A stretch of DNA of 64,000 bases, taken from the NCBI RefSeq assembly GCF_006539725.1, contig NZ_BJNO01000022.1, positions 32,616-96,615 of the forward strand. The letters are read 5' to 3'. Shown piece after piece: positions 1 to 9,593 of the stretch. A program made the position numbers and the translations under genes. The stretch's first letter is position 1. Each line of letters starts with the position of its first letter. The notes beneath the pieces were generated by a model. It had not been told where the DNA came from. It did not search any database and saw only the letters and a list, made by a program, of their open reading frames with translations. The DNA is from Klebsiella terrigena. Lineage in GTDB: Bacteria > Pseudomonadota > Gammaproteobacteria > Enterobacterales > Enterobacteriaceae.

Positions 1-282
1 ATTACCGTACAGTATAAGGCGCTGATGGCCACCGAAGGCGTGAGCATTGAGTTTACGCAAGACGGCATCAAGCGTATCGCTCAGGCCGCATGGCAGGTCA
101 ACGAAACCACCGAGAACATCGGCGCGCGCCGTCTGCATACCGTCCTGGAGCGTCTGATCGAAGATATCTCCTACGATGCCAGCGAAATGAACGGCCAGAG
201 CATCACCATTGACGCTGAATATGTCGGTAAACATCTCGATGTTCTGGTGGCAGATGAAGATCTGAGTCGTTTTATCCTATAA
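1..282 (+). CDS. hslU: HslU, ATPase subunit of the HslUV protease (3' end only)
   Basis: This is the C-terminal 93 codons of HslU, the AAA+ unfoldase that feeds proteins into the HslV peptidase in the cytoplasm. The reading frame is open from the first base, so the gene starts outside the window. The visible part is the C-terminal AAA+ subdomain with the sensor-2 segment [14 protein letters not shown]. It ends in DLSRFIL, the HslU tail that inserts into HslV pockets. A strong terminator follows 30 bp downstream, and menA comes next, as in E. coli. Confidence 0.97.
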   Translation: MTVQYKALMATEGVSIEFTQDGIKRIAQAAWQVNETTENIGARRLHTVLERLIEDISYDASEMNGQSITIDAEYVGKHLDVLVADEDLSRFIL

Positions 283-311
283 TCCGGTTCAATATATTTT
301 CATCACAATCG

Positions 312-339
312 ATGGGGCTATAAATAGCCCCATTTTTTT
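312..339 (+). terminator. Rho-independent terminator after hslU
   Basis: A perfect 9-bp stem (ATGGGGCTA / TAGCCCCAT, loop TAAA) is followed by a run of seven T. It ends hslVU transcription and sits just upstream of the menA start, so menA probably relies on read-through or on a promoter inside this short gap. Confidence 0.9.
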
Positions 340-350
340 GGCCGGAACCT

Positions 351-1277
351 ATGACTGAACAACCGATAAACCGCACCCAGGCCTGGCTGGAAAGCCTGCG
401 CCCAAAAACGCTGCCTCTGGCCTTTGCCGCCATCGTTGTCGGAACGACGCTTGCCTGGCACCAGGGTCATTTCGATCCCTGGGTGGCTCTGCTGGCGCTG
501 ATTACCGCCGGTCTGCTGCAAATTTTATCTAATCTGGCTAACGATTACGGCGATGCGGTAAAGGGCAGCGACAAGCCCGATCGTATAGGCCCGCTTCGCG
601 GTATGCAAAAAGGGGCGATCAGCCAGGCGCAGATGAAGCGCGCGCTCATCCTCACCGTGGTGCTGATTTGTCTTTCCGGACTGGCTCTGCTGTTTTCCGC
701 CTGGCAAACCATGGCCGATTTTATTGGCTTTATGGTTCTGGGCAGCCTCGCCATCGTCGCGGCAATCACCTATACCGTCGGTACCCGCCCTTATGGCTAT
801 ATCGGCCTTGGCGATATTTCGGTGCTGGTCTTCTTTGGCTGGCTGAGCGTGGCGGGAAGCTGGTACCTACAGGCCCACACGATTGCCGCCAGCGTCTTCC
901 TGCCCGCAACGGCCTGCGGCCTGCTCGCGGCGGCAGTGCTCAATATCAATAACCTGCGCGATATCGATAGCGACCGGGAGAACGGTAAAAACACCCTGGC
1001 CGTGCGCCTTGGTCCGCTCAACGCCCGCCGCTACCACGCCTGCCTGTTAATTGGCGCTCCGCTGTGCCTGGCGCTGTTTAACCTGCTTTCTCTGCACAAT
1101 CCGTGGGGCTGGCTGTTTATCCTCGCTACGCCGCTGCTGGTGAAGCAGGTGCAGTTTGTCATGCGCGAGCGCGAACCGGTGGCGATGCGCCCAATGCTGG
1201 AACGAACGGTAAAAGCGGCTCTGTTAACCAACCTGCTGTTTGTCATCGGGATTATTTGCAGCAAGCTGCTGGGTTAA
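351..1277 (+). CDS. menA: 1,4-dihydroxy-2-naphthoate octaprenyltransferase MenA
   Basis: An integral membrane prenyltransferase (308 residues, the usual length) that attaches the octaprenyl chain to 1,4-dihydroxy-2-naphthoate, giving demethylmenaquinone for anaerobic respiration. The UbiA-type motif is visible as NLANDYGDAVKGSDKPDRIGP around residues 61-81, with Asp residues that bind Mg-diphosphate. The second Asp-rich motif is NNLRDIDSDRENGK near residue 200. About eight to nine hydrophobic segments are apparent. The ATG at 351 follows GGAAC. Its place between hslU and rraA matches E. coli. Confidence 0.97.
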   Translation: MTEQPINRTQAWLESLRPKTLPLAFAAIVVGTTLAWHQGHFDPWVALLALITAGLLQILSNLANDYGDAVKGSDKPDRIGPLRGMQKGAISQAQMKRALILTVVLICLSGLALLFSAWQTMADFIGFMVLGSLAIVAAITYTVGTRPYGYIGLGDISVLVFFGWLSVAGSWYLQAHTIAASVFLPATACGLLAAAVLNINNLRDIDSDRENGKNTLAVRLGPLNARRYHACLLIGAPLCLALFNLLSLHNPWGWLFILATPLLVKQVQFVMREREPVAMRPMLERTVKAALLTNLLFVIGIICSKLLG

Positions 1278-1369
1278 CTGACAAATATCAATTAACAATT
1301 GATGATTTTGCCAACAATGGGTTTCGCGAGATATACTAAAAACTCTCGCAGCAACTGAACGTTAAGCCT

Positions 1370-1855
1370 ATGAAATACGATACTTCCGAGCTTTGTGACA
1401 TCTACCAGGAGGATGTCAACGTAGTGGAACCTCTGTTCTCCAACTTTGGAGGGCGGTCGTCGTTTGGTGGACAAATCATCACGGTGAAATGTTTCGAGGA
1501 TAACGGGTTGCTATACGATATGCTCGAACAGAACGGCCGTGGTCATATTCTGCTGATCGATGGCGGCGGTTCCGTCCGACGGGCGCTGATTGACGCGGAC
1601 CTGGCGCGTCTGGCGGTGCAGAATGAGTGGGAAGGACTGGTGGTTTACGGCGCGGTGCGTCAGGTAGACGATCTGGAAGAGCTGGATATCGGCATCCAGG
1701 CGCTGGCAGCCATTCCCGTAGGTGCCGCAGGTGAAGGCATCGGCGAAAGCGACGTCCGCGTCAACTTCGGCGGCGTGACCTTCTTCTCCGGCGATCATCT
1801 GTACGCCGATAATACCGGCATCATCCTCTCCGAGGATGCGCTGGATATCGAATAG
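1370..1855 (+). CDS. rraA: RraA, inhibitor of RNase E
   Basis: A 161-residue cytoplasmic protein that binds the C-terminal scaffold of RNase E and lowers mRNA turnover. It keeps the RraA/MenG-like fold with [41 protein letters not shown]. It is not a methyltransferase, despite the old name menG. Length and N-terminus ([16 protein letters not shown]) agree with the E. coli protein. The unusual point is downstream: the next gene is pfkA only 57 bp away, whereas E. coli has zapB here. Confidence 0.97.
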   Translation: MKYDTSELCDIYQEDVNVVEPLFSNFGGRSSFGGQIITVKCFEDNGLLYDMLEQNGRGHILLIDGGGSVRRALIDADLARLAVQNEWEGLVVYGAVRQVDDLEELDIGIQALAAIPVGAAGEGIGESDVRVNFGGVTFFSGDHLYADNTGIILSEDALDIE

Positions 1856-1865
1856 CCCGCCCAAT

Positions 1866-1898
1866 AAAAAAGGCCTTCTCTCTGAGAAGGCCTTTTTG
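1866..1898. terminator. Bidirectional terminator between rraA and pfkA
   Basis: A 10-bp perfect stem (AGGCCTTCTC / GAGAAGGCCT, loop TCT) is flanked by an A run on the left and a T run on the right, so it can stop transcription from both convergent genes. Confidence 0.9.
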
Positions 1899-1912
1899 TT
1901 TTACGCTGAAAC

Positions 1913-2875
1913 TTAGTACAGTTTCTTCGCGCAATCCAGCCAGTCATTTTTGAACGGACGCTTCATGTTTTCGATAGCGTCGATAATGTCATGATGAACC
2001 AGCTTCTCGTTCTGAATACCCACACAGCGGCCGCCGAAGCCCTGCAGCAGCAGGTCAATCGCGTAGGCGCCCATGCGGGATGCCAGGATACGGTCATAAG
2101 GAACCGGGGAGCCGCCGCGCTGAATGTGACCCAGAACGGTTGCACGCGTTTCACGACCGGTCTCTTTCTCAATGTAGTCAGCCAGCTCGTGGACGTCGCA
2201 CATGTGCTCTGTGATGGCCACAATCGCGTGTTTCTTACCTTTGGCGATACCCGCTTTGATTTCAGCGACCAAATCGTCGCGGCTGTAATCAACCTCAGGC
2301 ACCATGACGAATTCACAGCCGCCGGAAATAGCCGCCGCCAGCGTCAGATCGCCACAATAGCGGCCCATCACTTCAACGATGGAAATACGCTGGTGTGAGG
2401 AAGAGGTATCACGCAGACGGTCAATCGCTTCAACAACGGTGCTCAGCGCGGTGAAAAAACCGATGGTGTAGTCGGTGCCTTTAATATCGTTGTCGATGGT
2501 GCCCGGCAGACCGATGCACGGGAAGCCCATTTCGGTCAGGCGCATCGCCCCCATGTACGAACCATCACCGCCGATAACAACCAGCGCATCCAGACCGCGC
2601 TTTTTCATGTTCTCAAGGGCCACGGCGCGAACGTGCTCTTCGCGGAATTCCGGGAAACGTGCTGAACCCAGGAAGGTGCCGCCACGGTTGATCATGTCGG
2701 AAACGCTATAGCGGTCGAGCTGGATCATACGATCTTCATACAACCCGAGGTAACCGTCATAGATTCCAAAAATTTCCAGACCTTCCGTTAATGCCGCGCG
2801 CACAACGCCGCGAATTGCCGCGTTCATGCCCGGCGCATCACCGCCACTTGTCAACACACCGATTTTCTTAATCAT
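1913..2875 (-). CDS. pfkA: 6-phosphofructokinase isozyme I
   Basis: The main glycolytic phosphofructokinase (320 residues, same as E. coli), converting fructose 6-phosphate and ATP to fructose 1,6-bisphosphate in the cytosol. ATP-site motifs are GGDAPGMN at residues 11-18 and GGDGS near 103. The catalytic Asp lies in [15 protein letters not shown] near 127. The fructose-phosphate binding motif VEVMGRYCG is intact. The Shine-Dalgarno is AGAGGTAG before the ATG. It is a useful reference for the second, divergent PFK-like protein at 33874-34854. Confidence 0.98.
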   Translation of the reverse strand: MIKKIGVLTSGGDAPGMNAAIRGVVRAALTEGLEIFGIYDGYLGLYEDRMIQLDRYSVSDMINRGGTFLGSARFPEFREEHVRAVALENMKKRGLDALVVIGGDGSYMGAMRLTEMGFPCIGLPGTIDNDIKGTDYTIGFFTALSTVVEAIDRLRDTSSSHQRISIVEVMGRYCGDLTLAAAISGGCEFVMVPEVDYSRDDLVAEIKAGIAKGKKHAIVAITEHMCDVHELADYIEKETGRETRATVLGHIQRGGSPVPYDRILASRMGAYAIDLLLQGFGGRCVGIQNEKLVHHDIIDAIENMKRPFKNDWLDCAKKLY

Positions 2876-3078
2876 GACTACCTCTGAACTTAGGAAGCAA
2901 AAAATAATCCTGTTGCCTGAAGCGCTCCCTTATCAGGAGTGCACGACGATAATTGCAATAGTATATCAAACGCTTCTGGCTGAATTGATTCAGGTCAGAC
3001 CAAACGGCGGTAATTTATACAAATAATGCCGGCCTGCCCCACATTTTTACATCGAGTTTACAGACTATAACTCAAAGC

Positions 3079-3975
3079 TTAAAAAACGCCCTGCCGCGCC
3101 AGCGGCACCACAGAACAGGGGTCCTGATGGATAATGACATCAGAACCCGGAAAACGGTGCAGAATCGCCTGCTCCACCTGGTCGGCAATGACGTGTGCCT
3201 GAACCAATGGCAGGTTATCTTCCATTTCCAAATGTATTTGAATAAAGCGAGTCGGCCCTGACTGCCGCGTCCGTAGATCGTGTGCCCCGCTGACGCCAGG
3301 CCATGCGGTCACGATATTGATAATGTCCTGACGTTCCTCATCAGGCAGCGCGCGGTCTAACAGCGACTGGACGGCCTCATAGGCCATGCGCAGCGCGCTA
3401 TACAGAATATAGACGCCTATCCCCAACGCAAATAGCGCATCGGCACGATGCCAGCCGTACCAGGAGAGGCCCAGCGCCACCAGAATAGCGCCGTTCATCA
3501 TAACATCAGACTGATAATGAAGCATATCTGCTCGCACCGCCTGACTCTGCGTTTTTCTCACCACCCAGCGCTGGAAGGTCACCAGCACCAGCGTACTGAG
3601 CAGCGCAATCAGGGTCACAATCATCCCGACGCCCGCCGCCTGCATCGGTTCCGGGCGCGCCAGGTGCTGAATACCGGTCAAAAACAGGAACAGCGCCGAC
3701 CCGGAGATAAACATACTTTGCGCCAGCGCCGCCAGCGACTCGGCCTTGCCGTGGCCAAAGGTATGCTCCTCATCGGCAGGTTGCAGCGAATAGCGCACCA
3801 CCAGGAGATTGGTTAACGAGGCGGCAATATCCACCAGCGAGTCCACCAGCGCAGCCAGAATACTCACAGAGCCGGTATACCACCACGCAAAAATTTTAAT
3901 CAAAAGTAACGCGGAAGCCATCACCGTCGCCGCAATGGCCGCACGACTCACCAGCCGCCCATAAGATTGATTCAT
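3079..3975 (-). CDS. fieF: FieF, ferrous iron and zinc cation efflux transporter
   Basis: A cation diffusion facilitator (298 residues) that exports Fe2+/Zn2+ against protons across the inner membrane. Six membrane helices are followed by a cytoplasmic metal-binding domain. The transport-site residues are visible in ALVDSLVD (TM2) and [10 protein letters not shown] (TM5), giving the DxxxD/HxxxD pair of the family. The frame is open 37 codons further upstream, but the ATG at 3975 has GGAG at good spacing and begins with [11 protein letters not shown] like the E. coli protein, so that start was chosen. The C-terminus differs slightly from E. coli. Confidence 0.96.
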   Translation of the reverse strand: MNQSYGRLVSRAAIAATVMASALLLIKIFAWWYTGSVSILAALVDSLVDIAASLTNLLVVRYSLQPADEEHTFGHGKAESLAALAQSMFISGSALFLFLTGIQHLARPEPMQAAGVGMIVTLIALLSTLVLVTFQRWVVRKTQSQAVRADMLHYQSDVMMNGAILVALGLSWYGWHRADALFALGIGVYILYSALRMAYEAVQSLLDRALPDEERQDIINIVTAWPGVSGAHDLRTRQSGPTRFIQIHLEMEDNLPLVQAHVIADQVEQAILHRFPGSDVIIHQDPCSVVPLARQGVF

Positions 3976-4066
3976 AAACGCTCCTTCACCCGCAGTGCGC
4001 TTAGTATAACCCGATCTATTGCGACGACGGATGACAAGCGGGAGGTCGTTTAGCTGAATGACAGGC

Positions 4067-4125
4067 AAAAAAAACCCCCACATCATGTGGGGGGAAGACA
4101 GGGATGGTGTCTATGGCAAGGAAAA
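4067..4125 (-). ncRNA. cpxQ: CpxQ sRNA from the cpxP 3' UTR
   Basis: The minus strand here reads TTTTCCTTGCCATAGACACC and then a terminator hairpin with a T8 tail. This matches the known CpxQ RNA, an Hfq-binding fragment that RNase E releases from the cpxP mRNA and that represses inner-membrane protein mRNAs during envelope stress. The stem CCCCCCACA/TGTGGGGG near 4075-4095 also ends the cpxP transcript. The 5' end is set by similarity to the E. coli RNA. Confidence 0.88.
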
Positions 4126-4134
4126 CAGGGTTTG

Positions 4135-4638
4135 TTACTGGGGTTGCACGGTATTGCTACTACTTGAAAGCATCTTCGCTGAGCCTTTCTGCATCCTTAC
4201 AACCTCACGCAACTGATCCATTCGCTGCTGGTGCTTAGCATTTAAAACCGCTTGCTGCTCTGGCGTTAACAGGTGGTACATCTGGTTGCGAACCTTCGCC
4301 ATTTCGATCTGGCGGTCAACCTGTTCCTGCGCCATCTTATCGGCCTGAGCGCGCACAGCGTTTTCATCAAATTTTTCTGCGGTGACAAGGCTATGCATTG
4401 TCTCCATTTCGCTAACATTAACGGGTAACCTATCGTGGCGTGCCCGTTGCATAAGATCTCGTAACTGCTGTCGTTGCTGTTCGGTTAAACTTATGCCATC
4501 AAACATGTGGCCCTGGATGCTGCGCTGCGCCCCTTCTTCTCCGGGGAGCCAGTTAACGCTGGTAACGACTTCAGCGGCCTGGCTATTAGCACTTAGCGCC
4601 AGCGTTGAGGCCATGACGGCAGCAATAACATTGCGCAT
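4135..4638 (-). CDS. cpxP: CpxP, periplasmic inhibitor of CpxA and chaperone adaptor
   Basis: A periplasmic protein that binds the CpxA sensor domain and keeps it off, and delivers misfolded pilins to DegP. A signal peptide runs to about residue 21 (AANSQA-like cleavage). The two LTxxQ motifs of the Spy/CpxP family are present (SLTEQQRQQ and LLTPEQQAV). The ATG at 4638 has GGGAG upstream and gives 167 residues; a GTG one codon earlier is less likely. It is divergent from cpxR and shares the CpxR box at 4718. Confidence 0.96.
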   Translation of the reverse strand: MRNVIAAVMASTLALSANSQAAEVVTSVNWLPGEEGAQRSIQGHMFDGISLTEQQRQQLRDLMQRARHDRLPVNVSEMETMHSLVTAEKFDENAVRAQADKMAQEQVDRQIEMAKVRNQMYHLLTPEQQAVLNAKHQQRMDQLREVVRMQKGSAKMLSSSSNTVQPQ

Positions 4639-4717
4639 CACATACTCCCAAAACGTTTGTGTCGCGATTCAACGAGAGACAGTTTACGATTCGGGCTGCA
4701 AACATGCGTCAGGGGGT

Positions 4718-4732
4718 GTAAAACAACGTAAA
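4718..4732. promoter_or_regulatory. CpxR box between cpxP and cpxRA
   Basis: Two exact GTAAA half-sites separated by five bases (ACAAC) form a perfect match to the CpxR consensus GTAAA-N5-GTAAA. It lies in the divergent cpxP/cpxR control region, as expected for autoregulation of cpxRA and strong induction of cpxP. Confidence 0.93.
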
Positions 4733-4787
4733 GTCATGGATTAGCGAGCCTTGATGACGTAATTTCTGCCTCGGAGGTATTTAAACA

Positions 4788-5486
4788 ATGAACAAAATCC
4801 TGTTAGTTGATGATGACCGGGAGCTCACCTCCCTGTTAAAAGAGCTGCTCGATATGGAAGGCTTTAACGTGCTCGTAGCCCATGATGGGGAACAGGCGCT
4901 GGCTCTCCTGGACGACAGCATCGATTTACTTTTACTTGATGTGATGATGCCGAAGAAAAACGGTATCGATACGCTTAAAGAGTTGCGTCAGACACACCAG
5001 ACTCCCGTTATCATGCTAACTGCCCGCGGTAGCGAGCTGGATCGCGTTCTCGGCCTTGAACTGGGCGCGGATGATTATCTGCCTAAGCCGTTTAACGATC
5101 GTGAGCTGGTGGCGCGCATACGCGCGATTCTGCGCCGCTCCCACTGGAGTGAGCAGCAGCAAACCACCGAAGCCGGCTCACCGACGCTGGAGGTTGACGC
5201 ATTGAGCCTCAACCCGGGCCGTCAGGAAGCCAACTTTGATGGTCAAACGCTGGAGCTTACCGGAACGGAGTTCACCCTGCTGTACCTGCTGGCGCAGCAT
5301 CTTGGCCAGGTGGTCTCTCGTGAACATCTGAGTCAGGAAGTATTGGGAAAACGCCTGACGCCGTTCGACCGCGCCATCGATATGCATATTTCTAACCTGC
5401 GGCGTAAGCTGCCGGAGCGTAAAGACGGCCACCCGTGGTTTAAAACCCTGCGCGGGCGCGGCTATCTGATGGTTTCAGCTTCATGA
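4788..5486 (+). CDS. cpxR: CpxR, envelope-stress response regulator
   Basis: An OmpR-family response regulator (232 residues). The receiver domain carries the acidic pocket DDD at 8-10, phospho-acceptor D51 in LLLLDVMMP and the conserved Lys in LPKPF near 102. The C-terminal winged helix (about 130-232) ends in KTLRGRGYLM. It binds GTAAA-N5-GTAAA sites when phosphorylated by CpxA. It is preceded by GGAGG and overlaps cpxA by four bases (ATGA), so the two are translationally coupled. Confidence 0.98.
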   Translation: MNKILLVDDDRELTSLLKELLDMEGFNVLVAHDGEQALALLDDSIDLLLLDVMMPKKNGIDTLKELRQTHQTPVIMLTARGSELDRVLGLELGADDYLPKPFNDRELVARIRAILRRSHWSEQQQTTEAGSPTLEVDALSLNPGRQEANFDGQTLELTGTEFTLLYLLAQHLGQVVSREHLSQEVLGKRLTPFDRAIDMHISNLRRKLPERKDGHPWFKTLRGRGYLMVSAS

Positions 5487-6856
5487 TTGGAAGTTTAACC
5501 GCACGCATCTTCGCTATTTTCTGGCTCACGCTGGCGCTGGTGTTGATGCTGGTTCTGATGCTGCCCAAGCTGGATTCGCGCCAGATGACCGAACTTCTGG
5601 AAAGCGAGCAACGCCAGGGCATCATGATTGAGCAGCACGTTGAGGCCGAGCTGGCGACCGATCCACCCAACGATCTGATGTGGTGGCGTCGTCTGTTTCG
5701 GGCGATAGATAAATGGGCTCCGCCGGGACAGCGCCTGCTGCTGGTCACCAGCGAAGGGCGCGTTATCGGCGCAGAACGCAACGAAATGCAGATTATTCGC
5801 AACTTTATCGGCCAGGCCGATAATGCCGATCATCCGCAGAAAAAACGCTACGGTCGTCTGGAAATGGTCGGCCCGTTTTCCGTCAGGGATGGTGAGGATA
5901 ATTATCAGCTCTATCTGATCCGCCCCGCCAGCACGTCACAATCCGATTTCATCAACCTGCTGTTTGACCGTCCGCTGCTGCTGCTTATCGTCACCATGCT
6001 GGTCAGCGCTCCGCTGCTGCTATGGCTGGCGTGGAGTCTGGCAAAACCGGCGCGTAAGCTGAAAAATGCCGCCGACGAGGTCGCCCAGGGGAACCTGCGC
6101 CAGCATCCGGAACTGGAAGCCGGCCCGCAGGAGTTTTTGGCCGCCGGGACCAGCTTTAACCAGATGGTCACCGCCCTGGAGCGGATGATGACCAGCCAGC
6201 AGCGTCTGCTCTCCGATATCTCCCACGAGCTGCGCACGCCGCTTACGCGACTGCAGCTGGGCACCGCCCTGCTGCGCCGCCGCAGCGGCGAGAGCAAAGA
6301 GCTGGAGCGTATTGAGATGGAGGCGCATCGGCTGGACAGCATGATCAACGATCTGCTGGTGATGTCGCGCAATCAGGCCAACAACGCGCTGGTCAGCGAG
6401 ACGGTAAAAGCCAACCAGCTGTGGGGCGAGGTGCTCGATAACGCCGCCTTCGAGGCCGAGCAGGTAGGAAAATCGTTCACCGTGGAGTATCCGCCGGGGC
6501 CGTGGCCGCTGTACGGCAACCCCAACGCGCTGGAAAGCGCGCTGGAGAATATCGTACGCAACGCGCTGCGCTACTCGCATACCCGAATTTCGGTGAGCTT
6601 CTCGGTGGATAAAGACGGCATCACGGTTAACGTCGATGATGACGGTCCGGGCGTCAGCCCTGAGGATCGCGAGCAGATTTTCCGCCCGTTCTACCGCACC
6701 GACGAAGCGCGCGATCGCGAGTCAGGCGGTACCGGTCTGGGACTGGCTATTGTCGAAGCCGCTATTCAGCAGCATCGCGGTTGGGTGAAAGCCGACGACA
6801 GCCCGCTGGGCGGCCTGCGGCTGACCATCTGGCTGCCGCTGTATAAGCGCACCTGA
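5483..6856 (+). CDS. cpxA: CpxA, envelope-stress sensor histidine kinase
   Basis: An inner-membrane sensor kinase (457 residues, same as E. coli) that phosphorylates CpxR in response to misfolded envelope proteins. A first membrane helix at about 8-28 and a second near 165-185 flank the periplasmic sensor domain. HAMP follows, then the H-box ISHELRTPLTRL with the phospho-His near 248, the N-box around NIVRNALRYS, and the G boxes DDDGPGVSPEDREQIF and GGTGLGLAI. It is the second gene of the cpxRA operon. Confidence 0.98.
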   Translation: MIGSLTARIFAIFWLTLALVLMLVLMLPKLDSRQMTELLESEQRQGIMIEQHVEAELATDPPNDLMWWRRLFRAIDKWAPPGQRLLLVTSEGRVIGAERNEMQIIRNFIGQADNADHPQKKRYGRLEMVGPFSVRDGEDNYQLYLIRPASTSQSDFINLLFDRPLLLLIVTMLVSAPLLLWLAWSLAKPARKLKNAADEVAQGNLRQHPELEAGPQEFLAAGTSFNQMVTALERMMTSQQRLLSDISHELRTPLTRLQLGTALLRRRSGESKELERIEMEAHRLDSMINDLLVMSRNQANNALVSETVKANQLWGEVLDNAAFEAEQVGKSFTVEYPPGPWPLYGNPNALESALENIVRNALRYSHTRISVSFSVDKDGITVNVDDDGPGVSPEDREQIFRPFYRTDEARDRESGGTGLGLAIVEAAIQQHRGWVKADDSPLGGLRLTIWLPLYKRT

Positions 6857-6896
6857 CGCGGCGTTCCCCGGTCTGCGCACGCAGCCGGGGGAAGCC

Positions 6897-7571
6897 TTAT
6901 TTCCCCGACAATCGGCGGGAATTATCTTCGATCTTGCCGCTTAAACGCCGCTTCTGCATGGTACGGCTCCAGCTTACCGACAGCCCTGCGGCACTGAGCA
7001 GGCGATGATACTGCTCGTCATCAAACGGCATATGCCAGGCAATCGCGCCGGCCTCATGTACGCTGATATCACTCACCCTGGACGCCAGCTCCAGCGGCGC
7101 GTCGCAGGAGACCACGCCCCCCGCCACCACCCGGTACAGCCAGCCGGTTTTACCGCTATTCTGCATGCGCTGGGCCATATCGCTGATGGCAAAATGGAAG
7201 TTGAGCTTAAAACACGGCGATCGCGGCTGCGTTACCTGAATCAGCGCCTCGCCCCAGCGAAAGATATCCCCGATATAGACGTTTTTCTCGGTCATTCCTT
7301 CAGCAGAAAGGTTTTCGCCAAAGGCCGGCGCGCAGAAAAGGTCGGCCTGCTGGGGGAATTCGCGGATCCAGTCGGCGTAGTGCTCGCGCGGGTACTGGCA
7401 GAGCGCGCGATCCGGGCCGCCGTGAATTTTCTTTTCCGCCTGCTCATCGCCTTCCAGCCCCAGATCGCCGAGGGTTAACTCACCGTCGACCTGGATTTTC
7501 CCGATGGCGCTCGGACGGCTTCCTTCGTAATCCCTTATCTTGCCCACAAAGACGTTCACCGGATAGTGCAT
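6897..7571 (-). CDS. yiiM: YiiM, MOSC-domain protein for 6-N-hydroxylaminopurine resistance
   Basis: A MOSC-domain molybdenum-cofactor protein linked in E. coli to reduction of N-hydroxylated base analogues. The MOSC domain covers about residues 10-155, with the probable cofactor Cys in QPRSPCFKLN. The C-terminal part (MQKRRLSGKIEDNSRRLSGK) matches YiiM. The frame is open 23 codons further upstream, but the ATG at 7571 has a GGGGG Shine-Dalgarno and gives 224 residues, the family length. It lies just downstream of sodA on the same strand, behind the sodA terminator. Confidence 0.93.
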   Translation of the reverse strand: MHYPVNVFVGKIRDYEGSRPSAIGKIQVDGELTLGDLGLEGDEQAEKKIHGGPDRALCQYPREHYADWIREFPQQADLFCAPAFGENLSAEGMTEKNVYIGDIFRWGEALIQVTQPRSPCFKLNFHFAISDMAQRMQNSGKTGWLYRVVAGGVVSCDAPLELASRVSDISVHEAGAIAWHMPFDDEQYHRLLSAAGLSVSWSRTMQKRRLSGKIEDNSRRLSGK

Positions 7572-7593
7572 CTGCTGCCCCCTGCTACAGGTA

Positions 7594-7620
7594 TAAAAAA
7601 AGCGAGTCATCAGACTCGCT
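7594..7620 (-). terminator. Terminator after sodA
   Basis: On the minus strand a perfect 8-bp stem AGCGAGTC / GACTCGCT is followed by seven T. It sits between sodA and yiiM and separates their transcripts. Confidence 0.88.
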
Positions 7621-7642
7621 TCTCGTTCAGCACAATGCAACC

Positions 7643-8263
7643 TTATTTTTTGGCGGCAAAACGCGCTGCTGCTTCGTCCCAGTTAACCACGTTCCAGAAC
7701 TCTTTGATGTAGTCCGGGCGGCGGTTCTGGAATTTCAGGTAGTAAGCGTGTTCCCACACGTCCAGGCCCAGGATCGGGAAACCGGAAGCGCCGGAGATAG
7801 CTTCACCCATCAGCGGGGAGTCCTGGTTCGCGGTAGAAACCACGGCCAGCTTGTCGCCTTTCAGTACCAGCCACGCCCAGCCGGAGCCGAAACGGGTGGC
7901 TGCAGCTTTTTCAAACTCAGCTTTGAAGTTATCAACGGAGCCGAAATCGCGCTCGATAGCCGCTTTCAGGTCGCCCTGCAGGGTGGTACCGGTTTTCAGG
8001 CCTTTCCAGAACAGGCTATGGTTAGCGTGGCCGCCCGCGTTGTTACGCAGAGGACCTTTTTTGTCAGCCGGCAGCTGATCCAGTTTAGTAATCAGCTCTT
8101 CAACAGACAGATCGGCGAATTCCGGCAGGCTTTCCAGCGCAGCGTTCGCGTTGTTAACGTAAGCCTGGTGGTGCTTAGTATGGTGGATTTCCATAGTCTG
8201 CTTGTCGAAGTGCGGTTCCAGGGCGTCATAAGCGTACGGCAGGGCTGGCAGTGTAAAACTCAT
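7643..8263 (-). CDS. sodA: Manganese superoxide dismutase
   Basis: Cytosolic Mn-dependent superoxide dismutase (206 residues), converting superoxide to oxygen and peroxide. Metal ligands are visible: His in [12 protein letters not shown] (near 27), His in NHSLFWKGL (near 82), and Asp and His in LDVWEHAYY (near 168 and 172). [17 protein letters not shown] carries the Gly/Gln pattern typical of the Mn form. The ATG at 8263 follows GGAGATGATT. E. coli sodA responds to SoxS, Fur and ArcA; the AT-rich upstream region (8300-8370) resembles a Fur-type site but was not proved. Confidence 0.98.
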   Translation of the reverse strand: MSFTLPALPYAYDALEPHFDKQTMEIHHTKHHQAYVNNANAALESLPEFADLSVEELITKLDQLPADKKGPLRNNAGGHANHSLFWKGLKTGTTLQGDLKAAIERDFGSVDNFKAEFEKAAATRFGSGWAWLVLKGDKLAVVSTANQDSPLMGEAISGASGFPILGLDVWEHAYYLKFQNRRPDYIKEFWNVVNWDEAAARFAAKK

Positions 8264-8554
8264 AATCATCTCCATTATTGTCGAGCGGCTGAAAGTGTTA
8301 AGGCCGCGTAAGCAGTTGGTTCATTATAGTTAATTAAATGATATTGAAAACGCTTATCAATGCCGTATTTTTAATAAGGTTATAACAGAGTGTGATACCC
8401 GCGATTTTGTGAGCTGGAACAAGTAATTAAGCCGTTGGTTGCCAGGGTTTACCCACACGTGGCAACAGCCTGAAGGCGATAAAACTGACCGATTTTTACA
8501 CTCATCGGGTCGGAAGAAGATTTATCCGATAAAAAATAGATGAGGATAAAATCA
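8264..8554. promoter_or_regulatory. Divergent sodA/rhaT control region with a candidate RhaS site
   Basis: This 291-bp gap holds both outward promoters. The rhaT side has an inverted repeat GTTGCCA (8438-8444) and TGGCAAC (8460-8466). It resembles the TTGCC/GGCAA arms of the rhaBAD operator at 11559-11609. The match suggests RhaS control of rhaT, as in E. coli, but this is inference from motif similarity. Confidence 0.5.
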
Positions 8555-9589
8555 ATGAATCACGCGATTACGATGGGTATTTTTTGGCATTTGATAGGTG
8601 CGGCCAGTGCAGCCTGTTTCTATGCTCCGTTCAAACAAGTTAAGCAGTGGTCATGGGAAACCATGTGGTCTATCGGCGGGATTGTCTCGTGGCTGATCCT
8701 GCCCTGGACTATCAGCGCCCTGCTGTTGCCTGATTTTTGGGCCTATTACAACTCCTTTAGCGCCTCGACTCTGCTGCCGGTCTTCATGTTCGGCGCGATG
8801 TGGGGTATCGGCAATATCAACTACGGCCTGACCATGCGCTATCTCGGCATGTCGATGGGGATCGGTATCGCCATCGGCATTACCCTGATCGTCGGTACGC
8901 TCATGACCCCGATTCTCAACGGTCAGTTCGAGGTTTTAATCAATACCAAAGGCGGTCAGATGACGCTGCTCGGCGTGCTGGTCGCGGTGATTGGCGTCGC
9001 CATTGTCACCCGAGCGGGGCAGCTGAAAGAGCGCAAAATGGGCATTAAGGCCGCAGACTTCAACCTTAAAAAAGGTCTGGTCCTGGCGGTCATGTGCGGC
9101 ATTTTCTCGGCGGGGATGTCGTTTGCAATGAACGCCGCCAAACCGATGCACGAAGCCGCCGCGGCGCTGGGGGTTGACCCGCTGTACACCGCTCTGCCTA
9201 GCTACGTGGTGATCATGGGCGGCGGCGCGCTGGTGAACCTCGGATTCTGCTTTATTCGGCTGGCAAAAGTGAAAAACCTGTCGATAAAAGCGGACTTCTC
9301 GCGGGCAAAACCGCTCATCATCGCCAATATCCTGCTTTCCGCGCTCGGCGGCCTGATGTGGTACCTGCAGTTCTTCTTCTACGCATGGGGCCACGCCAGC
9401 ATTCCGGCACAGTACGACTACATGAGCTGGATGCTGCATATGAGCTTCTACGTTCTGTGCGGTGGGCTGGTGGGGCTGGTGCTGAAGGAGTGGAACAACG
9501 CCGGACGGCGTCCGGTCGGCGTACTCAGCCTTGGCTGCGTGGTGATCATTATTGCCGCCAATATTGTCGGCCTGGGAATGGCAAACTAA
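8555..9589 (+). CDS. rhaT: RhaT, L-rhamnose:proton symporter
   Basis: An inner-membrane rhamnose/H+ symporter of the drug/metabolite transporter superfamily, 344 residues with ten hydrophobic segments. The N-terminus [20 protein letters not shown] and C-terminus [11 protein letters not shown] match E. coli RhaT. The ATG at 8555 has AGGAT ten bases upstream and gives the family length; a frame five codons longer exists but lacks support. It converges on rhaR with only four bases between stop codons. It is a second rhamnose uptake route beside the ABC transporter at 15439-19989. Confidence 0.97.
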   Translation: MNHAITMGIFWHLIGAASAACFYAPFKQVKQWSWETMWSIGGIVSWLILPWTISALLLPDFWAYYNSFSASTLLPVFMFGAMWGIGNINYGLTMRYLGMSMGIGIAIGITLIVGTLMTPILNGQFEVLINTKGGQMTLLGVLVAVIGVAIVTRAGQLKERKMGIKAADFNLKKGLVLAVMCGIFSAGMSFAMNAAKPMHEAAAALGVDPLYTALPSYVVIMGGGALVNLGFCFIRLAKVKNLSIKADFSRAKPLIIANILLSALGGLMWYLQFFFYAWGHASIPAQYDYMSWMLHMSFYVLCGGLVGLVLKEWNNAGRRPVGVLSLGCVVIIIAANIVGLGMAN

Positions 9590-9593
9590 ACGC

